Below are positions 10,707 to 20,046 of a stretch of 64,000 bases of DNA, one piece after another (position 1 is the first letter of the stretch; every line of letters starts with the position of its first letter). A program made the position numbers and the translations under genes. The DNA comes from Corallococcus interemptor (GTDB lineage: Bacteria > Myxococcota > Myxococcia > Myxococcales > Myxococcaceae): positions 85,943 to 149,942 of the forward strand of contig NZ_RAWM01000003.1 of NCBI RefSeq assembly GCF_003668875.1. The letters are read 5' to 3'. Below the pieces are notes generated by a model. The model did not search any database. It had not been told where the DNA came from and worked only from the letters and a program-made list of their open reading frames with translations.

Positions 10707-13613
10707 TCAAGGGATGGGCGGCAGCGGCAGCAGCATGAGCTCCTCGATGTATGGCTTCTGCCGGGCAATCCGCACGTAGGACAGCCAGCGGCCATCGGGC
10801 GACGCCATGGCCGCGAACACGGCGTAGGCCTCGGACTCCAGGTCCAGACTCCAGCACCTCCACGGGCGCACCGCCGTGCACAGCCACGGTGAGCGTTCGT
10901 TCTTCGGGGCGTGCAGCAGGAACCTGCCCTCCAGCAAGGCGGATCCTCCGCCGGCGCGCGCCGCGAGCACCAGCTCCTCCGCGGTGGGTGCACGCGTGCG
11001 CACGGGGCCCGCATCCTTGGGGACTTCGAGGACCTTGAACTCCGGAGCCAACTCACCGCGCGAGGTGTCCGCGAACAGCGAGGCCCTCGGCGACAACGGC
11101 AGGACGTCCCGCAGCTGTTCCGACACGGGAACGGAGCGGCCTCCCATCGGGTAGCACGCGCCCGGGTGATACTCGGACTTCTGGAGCAGGTCCTCTCGCG
11201 GGAACGGGCGGTCCTGCTTGTTGACCAGGGGGCCCCACTTGCGCGCCGCCGGGTCGTAGCAGCGCACCTGTGCGCCATCCGGCTGGACCTGGCACAGGGT
11301 GCCATCCCTCCAGTACAGCTGGGGCCCGCGCTCCGGAGGGATGCTGGGAACGGACTCCACCCGGCCGATGACCTCCGCCCTCCCCTTCAGCCCCCTGAAG
11401 CGCGGTGGAGGCGGAAGCGTGGCGGCCTGGAGCCGCTGCTGGAGGGCGCGCATGCCGTAGCGCTCGGCGCAGCCGCCGTCTGTCTTCAGCGAGCCGTGCA
11501 GCTCCGGGTGGACCCCGTCCGCGAGCGCCCGCCGGGCGGCGATGGCCTCCAGCGCAGTGGAGACACAACCCATGCGGGAGATGCGCCCGTCCTCATTCGG
11601 CGTCTTCCCATACGCGGCCTCGCGCGCGGCCTCGTTCATCTTCACCAGCCGCGCGAAGGCCTCCAGGGCCTCGCGGGCGGGCGCGTCGTCGCGGGCGAGC
11701 AGTGCCTGGAGCCGGGCTTCGGTCTCCGGCGCCAGGGCCCAGCGCACCGCGCCGAACGCGCCCATGTTCGCGGCCAGCGTCAACGCCGGGAAGCCGGGCA
11801 CGCCCTCCATCCACAACGACATGCGGCCCGGCTGGCAGCGCACCTTCACATCGCCTTCCGGTAACCGGCTGTCCCCGGCGATGGCATTGGCGTAGCGCAC
11901 GAACTTCAGGTTCCCGGGTGCGGTCAATTCCTGACGCAGCTTCACCCAGCCGCCGTGACAGTTGTCCGCGGGGCTGAGGGGGTCGTACGGCGAGACGATG
12001 CGCTGCGTCTCCATTTCGAAAGGAATGCGTGGGTCCTGGCCCAGGTCGCAGGAGATCCGCGCCCGGTCGAGGCGGTCGTTGTCGTCCCACTTCAGCGCGG
12101 GCCCGTCCCAGACCGGCTTCGGCATCACCACGTCCGTCCGCGCGAGCGGCGCTTCCGTCGAAGCGAGCACCCGAGGCGCGACGTACGGCCCCAGCTCAAG
12201 AGAGCGCACGACCAGGCTCAGCGTCCGTTCATCCGAGTCCACCTTGCTCGGAGGAGCGTCGCGAAGGTAGGCGATCCACCGGCCATCCGGAGATACGCGG
12301 GCCTCCGACAACTGATTGGCGCCCTCATCCTCCTGACCGCCCCATCGCAGGGACCAGCACCCCAGGGGCTTGCGCACGGAGCAGAACTGCTTGCGGTCCT
12401 CGTCCAGGATGAAGCGGCCTTCGCCAAAGAGCCGCGAGCCGGTGGACGCGAGCATCGCCTTCTTCAGTTCCTCCGCTTCCGGCGCGCGCAGGCGCGGTGG
12501 GCCATCCCCATCAGGGACCTCCATGACCTGCGCCCCGTGGACCCCGCCGGTCCAGAACAGGACGGCCCGGGAAGACAAACGCAATTCAGGCGGGAACCCT
12601 CCAGGAGGACGGACGTTCCGGGTCCCCAGGGGAACGCCGCAGCGCCCCATGCGAAGGCTCCCGTCACCCCGGTCCACGGGGACGGCCTTGCCCCAGCGCC
12701 GCGCCATGGGGTCGTAGCAGCGCATCCGCTTGCCGGTGTCCTGCTGCACCACGCACAGCCGTCCCTGGCGCCAGAACAGGTCCGAGTCCGACTCGGACGG
12801 CTGGACCTCGCCGATGGTTTCGGGAGCGCCTGTCTTCAACGGCGGCCGGTCTCCCTCCAGGTCCGGAGCCAGGACATCCCGAGGGCTGTACTGCTCCACG
12901 TCTTCGCCCGCGGCCAGGGTGGCGCGGCTCCGGGCGCGCTCGAGCGCGGCGGCCAGCCCCGCGACGCTGTCCGCCTCCGGCAGGTTCGCGTCGCGAACGT
13001 ACATGCGGGAGGGGACGCCCTTGCCCACCAGGAAGTCCCATTCCTCCAGCGCCCTGCGCGCCCCGGCGTCGTCGCGGGCCAGGAGGGGCAGGAAGCGGGC
13101 TTCGCTGTCCCGGGACACCCGGAACTTCACCGAGCCGGAGGTGACGCCGATACCGATGGGCTCCAGCGTCAACGAGGGGGACTCGGGCACGCCTTCCACG
13201 GACAGCTCCAGCCGCCGCGCCTCGCAGCGGGCGCGGATGCGCGGACGCGGAGGAGGCGGTGGCAGCTGGGTGCCCGGAGCGTCATCCACGACGCGAAAGC
13301 GGCGCTCGACATGTGAGCCGTCTGGCAGGGACAGCTTCTGGGTGATGACCGCCTCGGCGGGCCGGCAGAAGTCCGGGAGGGCCTGCGTCACGTCCACGGT
13401 CTGGGAGACAATGAGGTCGGGGGTTTTGCCCAGACCCAGGTCGCAGGCAGCGGACTCCGTGAGCTTGGGAGGCAGCGCCTTCGCCTCCGCGAAGGTCCGA
13501 GGCTCGGCGGCGAGGACCACGCCCTGCGACGGCGGTTCCGCGGCGGAGGCCCGGGTCGCGGACACGGTCAGCAGGAGCCCCAGACACCACCCACGGACGG
13601 TACGAAAGTGCAT
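10707..13613 (-). CDS. large secreted protein with internal duplication and WD40-like (PD40) segments
   Basis: 968 residues with a signal peptide (ends near RASA|AEP). The mature part consists of two related halves of about 460 residues. Each runs from a CDLG-containing segment through a Pro-rich joint, a beta stretch with LxLxVEGVPxxPxLTL or MSLWMEGVPGFPALTL, a helix with LLARDDA, a VQxDTGKRMRCYDPMARRWG-type segment, and a TolB-like SPDGRW(I/L)xYxR strand near the end. SPDGRW motifs mark beta-propeller-type PD40 repeats. No catalytic motif is visible. The two halves probably arose by tandem duplication. It is convergent with the preceding gene, three bases apart. I expect a periplasmic or surface protein of unknown role. 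Confidence 0.75.
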   Translation of the reverse strand: MHFRTVRGWCLGLLLTVSATRASAAEPPSQGVVLAAEPRTFAEAKALPPKLTESAACDLGLGKTPDLIVSQTVDVTQALPDFCRPAEAVITQKLSLPDGSHVERRFRVVDDAPGTQLPPPPPRPRIRARCEARRLELSVEGVPESPSLTLEPIGIGVTSGSVKFRVSRDSEARFLPLLARDDAGARRALEEWDFLVGKGVPSRMYVRDANLPEADSVAGLAAALERARSRATLAAGEDVEQYSPRDVLAPDLEGDRPPLKTGAPETIGEVQPSESDSDLFWRQGRLCVVQQDTGKRMRCYDPMARRWGKAVPVDRGDGSLRMGRCGVPLGTRNVRPPGGFPPELRLSSRAVLFWTGGVHGAQVMEVPDGDGPPRLRAPEAEELKKAMLASTGSRLFGEGRFILDEDRKQFCSVRKPLGCWSLRWGGQEDEGANQLSEARVSPDGRWIAYLRDAPPSKVDSDERTLSLVVRSLELGPYVAPRVLASTEAPLARTDVVMPKPVWDGPALKWDDNDRLDRARISCDLGQDPRIPFEMETQRIVSPYDPLSPADNCHGGWVKLRQELTAPGNLKFVRYANAIAGDSRLPEGDVKVRCQPGRMSLWMEGVPGFPALTLAANMGAFGAVRWALAPETEARLQALLARDDAPAREALEAFARLVKMNEAAREAAYGKTPNEDGRISRMGCVSTALEAIAARRALADGVHPELHGSLKTDGGCAERYGMRALQQRLQAATLPPPPRFRGLKGRAEVIGRVESVPSIPPERGPQLYWRDGTLCQVQPDGAQVRCYDPAARKWGPLVNKQDRPFPREDLLQKSEYHPGACYPMGGRSVPVSEQLRDVLPLSPRASLFADTSRGELAPEFKVLEVPKDAGPVRTRAPTAEELVLAARAGGGSALLEGRFLLHAPKNERSPWLCTAVRPWRCWSLDLESEAYAVFAAMASPDGRWLSYVRIARQKPYIEELMLLPLPPIP

Positions 13614-13662
13614 GTGTCACGGACCGTAGCAGCAGGCCATCCCCCGCCGTCCAGGGAGGGGA

Positions 13663-15444
13663 ATGCACGCTGGCGCACCGTCGCCGCACATCCCGGTAGC
13701 CACCACGCGCGCGCCACGCCACGCTGGCCCTTCCGTGGACGACACCCGCCTCCCCGACCCCGAAGCCCTCCGCCCGCTGCTCACCGACGCCCTGTCGCTG
13801 CCCGCGCTCAAGCCGCATGGCCCGCGCCTGGAGCGCCTGCTGGAGGACTACGCGCGGGGCATGGCGCGCAGGGACGCGCCGCTCGTCGTCGCGCTGGTGG
13901 GCGCCACCGGCGCGGGCAAGTCCACCCTGCTCAACGCCCTCTCCGGACAGAACCTCTCCCGTGAAGGCGTGGACCGCCCCACCAGCACCGTCTCCACCCT
14001 CTTCGCGCCGGAGGGCACGGCCACGGACGAGCTGGCCCGCACCGGCGCGCGCGTCGTGCGCTACACGCCCGGCCCCCAGGGCCTGTGGAGCGGTCAGGTC
14101 TTCATCGACACGCCGGACCTGAACAGCGTGGCCACCGCGCACCGCGACGTCGCGCGCGCCGCGCTGGACAAGGCGGACGTGGCGCTCGTGGTCATGCACC
14201 GGGGCAGCGTGGCGGAGGCCACCCAGGTGGAGTTCCTCTCCGAGTTCGCCCGCCGCCGCGCGCTCGTCTTCATCCTCAACTTCGCGGATGAGCTGTCCGC
14301 CGAGTCCCGCGACGCGCTGAAGTCCCAGGTCCGCCGCGTGGCCACCCAGCACTACGGCCTGGCCGCGGAGGACGTGCCCGTCTTCGCCATCAGCGCGCGC
14401 GCCGCGAAGGACGGCCAGGACGTCTCCGGCGAGTTCGGCCCCCTCCTCTTCCACCTCCGGGGCCTGGCCACCCAGGCCGTCGCCGCGCGCGTGCGCCACA
14501 CCAACGCACTGGGCGCGCTGGAGGAGTTCGCCTCCACCGTGCAGACGGCGCTCACCGACACGGACGCACTGCTCGCGAAGACGCGCACCGCGCTGGACGC
14601 GGGGCTCGCGCGCGCGGCGGAGTCGCTCCAGGCGGACTTCGACGCGCGGCTGTCGCTGGCCCACGGACACCTGGCGTCGGAGGTGCGCCGGCAGGCCGCG
14701 GGCCGCTTCTGGGGTCCCGCCGCGTGGGGGCTGCGGCTGTCATTGTGGGGTGCGTCCGGCATGGGCGCCGCTGCGCTGGTGGGCCGTCGCAGCCTGCCCG
14801 CGGGGCTCGCCGTGGCGGCGGCCTCCACCGTGGTGGATGCCGTCAGGGACCGCACGCGTGCGCGCGCCGCGGAGGTGGCGGTGGTGGAGCCCTTCGAGGA
14901 CGACTTCCTCGCGGAGTCCGCCGCGCGCACCGCCCTGGCGGAGGCGCGCAGCGTGGCGCGCACCCAGGGCCTGGAGGCGGAAGCGCTGGGCGTGCCGGAC
15001 GTGGACGCGATGCTGGCGGAGCTGCGCATGGCCCGCGCGGGCGCCTGGCGCTACACGGCCTCCACCGCCGTCGCGGAGGCCGTGGCCCGCTGGTGGCGCA
15101 CGGCCCGGTGGCTGGTGCTGCCGCTCATCAACCTGCCCCTGCTCGCATTGCTGGGGCACGTGGGCTACCGCGTGGTGCGCGGATACATTGAAGGCCCCCT
15201 GTTGCCGTTGGAGTACTTCCTCAACGCGGGGGCCTTCTTCGGGCTGCTCGCGGGCGCCGGAGCGCTGCTCGCGTCAGCGAGTCTCGTCGGAGCCGCTCGC
15301 CATGCGGGGAGAGCGGGCCGGAGCCGGTTTGTCGAGGCCCTCGCCGCCCTGGGCAGGAGGCTGGGAGAGACCGTCGATGATGGCCTTGGCACCGGGCGGC
15401 AGGCCGCGCGACGCATCCTGGAGCGGATTCGCGCTGTCGGGTGA
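13663..15444 (+). CDS. membrane-associated GTPase (50S-ribosome-binding/dynamin-like GTPase family)
   Basis: 593 residues. The G domain lies at about 70-270. G1 is GATGAGKST (80-88), a Thr-containing G2 lies around RPTSTVST, and G3 is DTPD near residue 149. The G4 position reads NFAD near 206 instead of NKxD. Residues about 290-420 form a helical stalk-like region. Residues about 470-540 hold two or three hydrophobic segments (WLVLPLINLPLLALL, AFFGLLAGAGALLASA). This G-domain-then-membrane plan is seen in YcjX/dynamin-like or Era-type membrane GTPases. The ATG sits behind AGGGAGGGGA. The last 171 bases overlap the convergent M23 peptidase gene. The altered G4 makes the nucleotide preference uncertain. 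Confidence 0.82.
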   Translation: MHAGAPSPHIPVATTRAPRHAGPSVDDTRLPDPEALRPLLTDALSLPALKPHGPRLERLLEDYARGMARRDAPLVVALVGATGAGKSTLLNALSGQNLSREGVDRPTSTVSTLFAPEGTATDELARTGARVVRYTPGPQGLWSGQVFIDTPDLNSVATAHRDVARAALDKADVALVVMHRGSVAEATQVEFLSEFARRRALVFILNFADELSAESRDALKSQVRRVATQHYGLAAEDVPVFAISARAAKDGQDVSGEFGPLLFHLRGLATQAVAARVRHTNALGALEEFASTVQTALTDTDALLAKTRTALDAGLARAAESLQADFDARLSLAHGHLASEVRRQAAGRFWGPAAWGLRLSLWGASGMGAAALVGRRSLPAGLAVAAASTVVDAVRDRTRARAAEVAVVEPFEDDFLAESAARTALAEARSVARTQGLEAEALGVPDVDAMLAELRMARAGAWRYTASTAVAEAVARWWRTARWLVLPLINLPLLALLGHVGYRVVRGYIEGPLLPLEYFLNAGAFFGLLAGAGALLASASLVGAARHAGRAGRSRFVEALAALGRRLGETVDDGLGTGRQAARRILERIRAVG

Positions 15445-16059
15445 CATGGACATCACGGCCTGGCCGGGCATGTGGACGCCGCCGTTGGAGGCCATCATCG
15501 GCTGCGCGGAGTCCTTGCACAGCGGCGCCGACACCAGCGTGTCACGCACCGGGTCCCCATAGCCCACGATGCGCGCGGGCACGGAGGGGTTGTTCCAGCC
15601 GGCACCCTGCTCCTTGGCGACCTTGAAGTGCAGGTGCGCGCCGCACGCCCAGCCCGTCGCGCCGGAGAAGCCGATGAGCTGGCCCTCCTTCACCTTCTCA
15701 CCGGCCTTCACCACCACGGCGCTGAAGTGCAGGTACTGCGTCTCCAGCCCGTCGCCGTGCGAGATGACGACGTAGTTGGCCAGCGGCGCGAACTGCTCGC
15801 CGCAACCACCCTGCCGGCTGTCACCGCGCGCCATGCGCACGACACCGTCATGCGCCGCCACGATGGGCGTGCCCTCCGGCATGCGGAAGTCCCACGCGAA
15901 CGTGTCGTTGTGCTGGTGGCTGCCCGTCTCATGACCCTGGCTGACCGTATAGATGCGACCACAGGCGAACGGCACGCCTACCTCAGGCATGTTCGCGGGC
16001 GAGGGGACAGCAGGAGCCGAAGCAAGGAGGGAGCCGACGAGAAGAGCGGAGAAGTTCAT
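15274..16059 (-). CDS. M23-family (LytM) metallopeptidase, secreted
   Basis: 261 residues with a signal peptide (MNFSALLVGSLLASAPA). The LytM core spans residues about 45-170. The zinc ligands are visible as HNDTFAWDF (His and Asp) and GAHLHFKV (HxH), and HDGVV follows the family pattern. M23 enzymes cut peptidoglycan cross-links or act as wall-enzyme activators in the periplasm, and the intact ligands favour an active enzyme. Residues after about 200 are Pro/Ser/Gly-rich, and this tail is antisense to the end of the GTPase gene. The start was taken at MNFS, because the nine extra residues of an upstream ATG would precede the signal peptide. Confidence 0.88.
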   Translation of the reverse strand: MNFSALLVGSLLASAPAVPSPANMPEVGVPFACGRIYTVSQGHETGSHQHNDTFAWDFRMPEGTPIVAAHDGVVRMARGDSRQGGCGEQFAPLANYVVISHGDGLETQYLHFSAVVVKAGEKVKEGQLIGFSGATGWACGAHLHFKVAKEQGAGWNNPSVPARIVGYGDPVRDTLVSAPLCKDSAQPMMASNGGVHMPGQAVMSMSPDSANPLQDASRGLPPGAKAIIDGLSQPPAQGGEGLDKPAPARSPRMASGSDETR

Positions 16060-16082
16060 ATCGGGGCGGGCGGACAACCGGT

Positions 16083-16094
16083 GCAAGGCCTTGC
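16083..16094. promoter_or_regulatory. 12-base perfect palindrome upstream of the M23 gene
   Basis: GCAAGGCCTTGC is its own reverse complement. It lies 24 bases upstream of the minus-strand M23 start. It could be a repressor site, but a palindrome of this size can occur by chance in a GC-rich genome. The wider gap 16060-16428 (369 bases) separates the divergent M23 and TetR genes and shows no coding potential. Confidence 0.25.
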
Positions 16095-16385
16095 GCTATT
16101 TCCCAGCCATTTTCGCTCAGTCCCGAACGGATCACTAGCAGCCGAGCCGGGCCCTGCCCTGTCTCACGGGGGCGACCCTTGACCACATTCCAGAGGGAAA
16201 ACGGCTCGAAAGCGCAGGAGCGCCTGTCTCCTCGCCTGTCCCGTTGGCAGGCATTGGGCCTCCCAGCCTCATCCGCTCCAATCCCTGTCAGCTGACCCGA
16301 GGTAAAGGCAGACGCCCGCCCGCCCGGGCGCCTCACGGGCAGGCCCGGAGGTCCGCGATCAGCCACCCCCGGAAGCCCCCTTCAG

Positions 16386-16403
16386 AAAGTGACTGGTCAC
16401 TTT
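16386..16403. promoter_or_regulatory. palindromic operator, probable TetR autoregulation site
   Basis: AAAGTGAC and GTCACTTT are perfect 8-base arms around TG, 26 bases before the ATG of the TetR-family gene. The spacing and symmetry are those of a TetR-type operator. A GATTAT that could be a -10 element follows at 16414-16419, so bound repressor would cover the promoter. Auto-control of the TetR/sterol-desaturase unit is the simplest reading. Confidence 0.7.
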
Positions 16404-16428
16404 TTAAGTGGCCGATTATGGTTCCGGC

Positions 16429-17076
16429 ATGCCCCCGAAGTCCGCCCCCCGGAAGATGGCGCAGGCCGCGGCCCCAGCGCGCCGCACGCAGGCGGAGCGC
16501 CGCGAGTCGACGCGCCGCAAGCTGCTGGACGCCACCATCGAGACGCTGGTGGAGCAGGGCTACGCGCGGCTGACGACGGTGGAGGTGGCGAAGCGGGCGG
16601 GGGTGTCGCAGGGGGCGCTCTTCACGCACTTCGAGACGAAGGAGGAGCTGCTCGCGGTGGCGGTGGAGCACCTCTTCCCGCGCCTCATCCAGGACTTCCT
16701 CGCGGGCGTGGGCGCGCGCCCGTCCGGCAGGGACCGGGTGGGCGCGGCGGTGGACATGCTGTGGGCCGCCTACCAGCGGCCGGAGCTGCAGGCCGCCATC
16801 GAGCTGTACGTCGCGGCGCGCACCAGCCCGGAGCTGCAGAAGGCGCTGGCGGCGGTGGACGGGCCGCACCGCCAGAACCTGCACCGCGTGGCGCGCGAGC
16901 TGTTCCCGGACGTGGCCGCCACGCACCCGGACTTCGACGACGTGGTGGAGCTGGCGCTGGACGCGGTGCAGGGCGCGGCGGTGGGCGGCGCGGCCCGCCC
17001 GGAAGACCCGGCGCACCGCCGCATGCTGGACACGCTGGCGCGCTTCATGCGCGTCGCGTTCGCACCCAGGGATTGA
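16429..17076 (+). CDS. TetR-family transcriptional regulator
   Basis: About 215 residues. The N-terminal helix-turn-helix is clear: RRKLLDATIETLVEQGYARLTTVEVAKRAGVSQGALFTHFETKEELLAVAVEHLF at residues about 30-85. The remainder is an all-helical ligand/dimer domain. The ATG at 16429 lies just after the palindrome; an in-frame GTG at 16408 would start inside the promoter. The desaturase gene begins 21 bases after the stop with its own AAGGAGG, so both are probably co-transcribed and repressed by this protein. The inducer is unknown, possibly a lipid given the partner gene (inference). Confidence 0.92.
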   Translation: MPPKSAPRKMAQAAAPARRTQAERRESTRRKLLDATIETLVEQGYARLTTVEVAKRAGVSQGALFTHFETKEELLAVAVEHLFPRLIQDFLAGVGARPSGRDRVGAAVDMLWAAYQRPELQAAIELYVAARTSPELQKALAAVDGPHRQNLHRVARELFPDVAATHPDFDDVVELALDAVQGAAVGGAARPEDPAHRRMLDTLARFMRVAFAPRD

Positions 17077-17097
17077 TTCGCAAGGAGGTCCGCAGCC

Positions 17098-17991
17098 ATG
17101 GACATGTCACACATCCCCGACCTCATCACCCCGGCCATCCCGGTGTTCGTCATCACCGTCATCGCCGAGGTCTTCTGGGTGAAGAAGCTGCGGCAGGAGC
17201 GGGGCGAATCCATCAAGGGCCACACCTGGAAGGACACGCTGGCCAGCCTGTCCATGGGCCTGGGCAACGTGGCGGTGAGCGTGTTCTGGAAGGGCGTGGC
17301 GTTCGCGGGCTACGCGGCGCTCTACCACCTGACGCCGCTGCGCATGGGCCACGGCCTGCTGGCGTGGGTGCTGCTCTTCTTCCTGGAAGACCTCTGCTAC
17401 TACGCCTTCCACCGCGTCCACCACGAGAGCCGCTTGTTCTGGGCGTCGCACGTGGTGCACCACTCCAGCCAGCACTACAACCTGTCCACGGCGCTGCGTC
17501 AGACGTGGACGCCCATGACGGGCTGGGTGTTCTGGGCGCCGCTGGCCCTCTTGGGCTTCTCCCCGGAGATGATCGTCACGCAGCAGGCGGTGAGCCTGCT
17601 GTACCAGTACTGGATCCACACGGAGGCCATTGACCGGCTGCCGCGTCCCATTGAGTGGCTGTTCAACACGCCGTCGCACCACCGCGCGCACCACGCGTCC
17701 AACGCGGCCTACATCGACGTGAACTACGCGGGCATCCTCATCATCTGGGACCGCCTCTTCGGCACGTTCGTCCCGGAGACCGAGCGTCCCATCTACGGCC
17801 TGACGAAGAACCTCACCACGCACAACCCGGTGCGCATCGCGTTCCATGAGTTCGCCGCCATCGCGAAGGACGCGGCCCGCCCGGGACCGCTGAGCCAGCG
17901 GCTGGGCTACATCTTCCGCAACCCGGCGTGGAAGCCCAAGGAGGCACCGCCTCCGGCGCCCCCGGTGGAGGCCGCGCCCTCGGCGCCCTGA
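17098..17991 (+). CDS. sterol desaturase/fatty acid hydroxylase-family membrane protein
   Basis: 297 residues. Several hydrophobic segments (7-25, 55-80, 95-105, 140-175) carry the di-iron histidine clusters of the fatty acid hydroxylase superfamily: HRVHHE, HVVHHSSQHYN and, after the last membrane part, HRAHHASN. These enzymes hydroxylate or desaturate sterols, fatty acids or carotenoids at the cytoplasmic face of the membrane. All expected His boxes are present. The C-terminal tail is Pro/Ala-rich. AAGGAGG precedes the ATG by about nine bases. It lies in one unit with the TetR gene upstream. The substrate is not evident, and sterol as such is only a family label. Confidence 0.92.
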   Translation: MDMSHIPDLITPAIPVFVITVIAEVFWVKKLRQERGESIKGHTWKDTLASLSMGLGNVAVSVFWKGVAFAGYAALYHLTPLRMGHGLLAWVLLFFLEDLCYYAFHRVHHESRLFWASHVVHHSSQHYNLSTALRQTWTPMTGWVFWAPLALLGFSPEMIVTQQAVSLLYQYWIHTEAIDRLPRPIEWLFNTPSHHRAHHASNAAYIDVNYAGILIIWDRLFGTFVPETERPIYGLTKNLTTHNPVRIAFHEFAAIAKDAARPGPLSQRLGYIFRNPAWKPKEAPPPAPPVEAAPSAP

Positions 17992-18173
17992 AGCTCCAAC
18001 GCCGGCGGTGCCCTTTTCCGGGTGGAGGACAGCCCCGGCGTGGAAGCGACGTCCAGGCAACGCGGGGCGCGACATCGTTGCCTCCGCGCCGTGCGGGCCT
18101 TGCTACGGTGCGCCGCGACGGTTCTGGCGGGCGCCGCGCATGAGGTCGGCGCCCCTTGCAAGGGAGTCGGGTC

Positions 18174-19763
18174 ATGACGGAGCGCGAGTTGTGGGAGCGG
18201 TACCAGCGGCACCTGTGCGTCGTCCCCTCCGTGGGGCTCACGCTGGACATCTCCCGCATGAACTTCGGCGCGGACTTCCTGGACGGGATGCGCCCGCGCA
18301 TGGACGCGGCGTTCCAGGCCATGGACGCGCTGGAGAAGGGCGCCATCGCCAATCCGGATGAGAAGCGCCGCGTGGGCCACTACTGGCTGCGCGCCCCGGA
18401 GCTGGCGCCGGAGGCGGAGCTGAAGACGGCCATCACGGACATGCAGGCCCAGGTGGCCGCGTTCGCGAAGGACGTGCACGCGGGCAAGGTGAAGCCCGCG
18501 AAGGCGGCGAAGTTCACGCAGGTGCTGATTGTCGGCATCGGCGGTTCGGCGCTGGGTCCGCAGCTGGTGGCGGACGCGCTGGGCAGCGGCCGGGACGCCA
18601 TGCAGGTGCACTTCCTGGACAACACGGATCCGGACGGGATGGACCGGGTGCTCAACGGCCTGGGCGAGCGGCTGGCGGAGACGCTCACCGTGGTCATCAG
18701 CAAGTCCGGCGGCACCAAGGAGACGCGCAACGGCATGCTGGAGGCGGAGGCCGCCTACACGCAGCGCGGTCTGGACTTCGGCGCGCACGCGGTCGCGGTG
18801 ACGGGCGACGGCAGCGAATTGGACAACTACGCCAAGGGCCACAAGTGGCTGCGCACCTTCCCCATGTGGGACTGGGTTGGCGGGCGCACGTCGGTGATGT
18901 CGGCGGTGGGGCTGTTGCCGGCGTGGTTGCAGGGGCTGGACGTGGACGGCTTCCTCGCGGGCGCGAAGGCCATGGACGCGGCGACGCGCGTGCATGACGC
19001 GGCGGCGAACCCGGCGGCGCTGCTCGCGCTGATGTGGTTCCACGCGGGCGGCGGCAAGGGCCAGAAGGACATGGTCATCCTGCCGTACAAGGACCGGCTG
19101 ATGCTGATGTCCAAGTACCTCCAGCAGCTGGTGATGGAGTCGCTGGGCAAGGAGCTGTCGCTGGACGGCAAGGTCGTGAACCAGGGCATCGCCGTCTACG
19201 GCAACAAGGGCTCCACGGATCAGCACGCCTACGTGCAGCAGCTGCGCGAGGGCGTGAACAACTTCTTCGCCACCTTCGTGGAGGTGCTGAAGGACCGCGA
19301 CGGTAGGTCCCTGGCGGTGGAGGGTGAGAACACCAGCGGCGACTACCTCCTGGGGTTCCTCCTGGGCACGCGCCGGGCGCTGTTCGAGAAGGGCCGCGAG
19401 TCGATGACGCTCACCGTGCCGGACGTGAGCGCGCGCACGGTGGGGGCGCTGATTGCGTTGTATGAGCGCGCGGTGGGCTTCTACGCGAGCCTGGTGAACA
19501 TCAATGCCTATCACCAGCCGGGCGTGGAGGCGGGCAAGAAGGCCGCGGGGCGCGTGCTGGAGCTGCAGGGCAAGCTGCTCGCGAAGCTGAAGTCCGCGAA
19601 GGCGGAGGCGCGGTCCGCGGATCAGCTGGCGCAGGACATCGGCGCGGCGGATGAGGCAGAGACGGTGTTCAAGCTGCTGGAGCACCTGTCCGCGAACGGG
19701 GACCACGGCGTGAAGCGCTCGGGTGGAGCGCGTCCGGCGGAGGCCCGCTTCCAGTCCGCGTGA
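18174..19763 (+). CDS. pgi: glucose-6-phosphate isomerase
   Basis: 529 residues. The enzyme interconverts glucose 6-phosphate and fructose 6-phosphate in glycolysis and gluconeogenesis. Visible family features are [12 protein letters not shown] and the phosphate-binding [14 protein letters not shown]. The signature reads [13 protein letters not shown], with Thr where the usual motif has Tyr or Phe (GGRFS/GGRYS). [14 protein letters not shown] contains the conserved Gln-His region near the C-terminal third. Length is normal for the family. The start follows AGGGAGTCGGGTC; a further upstream in-frame start at 18156 has no ribosome site. It appears to be a single-gene unit. Confidence 0.95.
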   Translation: MTERELWERYQRHLCVVPSVGLTLDISRMNFGADFLDGMRPRMDAAFQAMDALEKGAIANPDEKRRVGHYWLRAPELAPEAELKTAITDMQAQVAAFAKDVHAGKVKPAKAAKFTQVLIVGIGGSALGPQLVADALGSGRDAMQVHFLDNTDPDGMDRVLNGLGERLAETLTVVISKSGGTKETRNGMLEAEAAYTQRGLDFGAHAVAVTGDGSELDNYAKGHKWLRTFPMWDWVGGRTSVMSAVGLLPAWLQGLDVDGFLAGAKAMDAATRVHDAAANPAALLALMWFHAGGGKGQKDMVILPYKDRLMLMSKYLQQLVMESLGKELSLDGKVVNQGIAVYGNKGSTDQHAYVQQLREGVNNFFATFVEVLKDRDGRSLAVEGENTSGDYLLGFLLGTRRALFEKGRESMTLTVPDVSARTVGALIALYERAVGFYASLVNINAYHQPGVEAGKKAAGRVLELQGKLLAKLKSAKAEARSADQLAQDIGAADEAETVFKLLEHLSANGDHGVKRSGGARPAEARFQSA

Positions 19764-19768
19764 CACAT

Positions 19769-19788
19769 CATTGCCCGCAGGGGCAATG
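19769..19788. terminator. hairpin after pgi
   Basis: CATTGCCC and GGGCAATG form a perfect eight-pair stem around GCAG, six bases past the pgi stop. No T-run follows. It is a probable transcript end or stabilising hairpin. Confidence 0.55.
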
Positions 19789-19824
19789 CCTGACGGTTCC
19801 AGGCCACGGCTAGCCTGGACCGTC

Positions 19825-20046
19825 ATGGGCCGAGCACACGCGGTGGGGCTGTGGCTGTGCGTCCTGGGCGGGCTGGCGGCATGCCCGGAGGTGCACCGCC
19901 CGGGAGGGAAGCTGGACCGGGCGGCGCACCAGGATGCGTTGGAGCGCATTCACGAAGCGGGATGTGACGCGAAGGTTTACGAGGACCTCTGTCCCGATGA
20001 CGCCGAGCCGACCGAGGAATGCATTGCCCGGTGTGGTGGCCGATGA
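19825..20046 (+). CDS. small lipoprotein
   Basis: A 73-residue protein beginning MGRAHAVGLWLCVLGGLAAC, a clear lipoprotein signal with lipobox LAAC. The mature part is short (about 53 residues) and contains four further Cys (CDAKVYEDLC, EECIARC), probably two disulfides. Its stop overlaps the ATG of the next gene (ATGA at 20043-20046). I infer that the two are made together and may sit together at the envelope. The function is unknown. Confidence 0.7.
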   Translation: MGRAHAVGLWLCVLGGLAACPEVHRPGGKLDRAAHQDALERIHEAGCDAKVYEDLCPDDAEPTEECIARCGGR

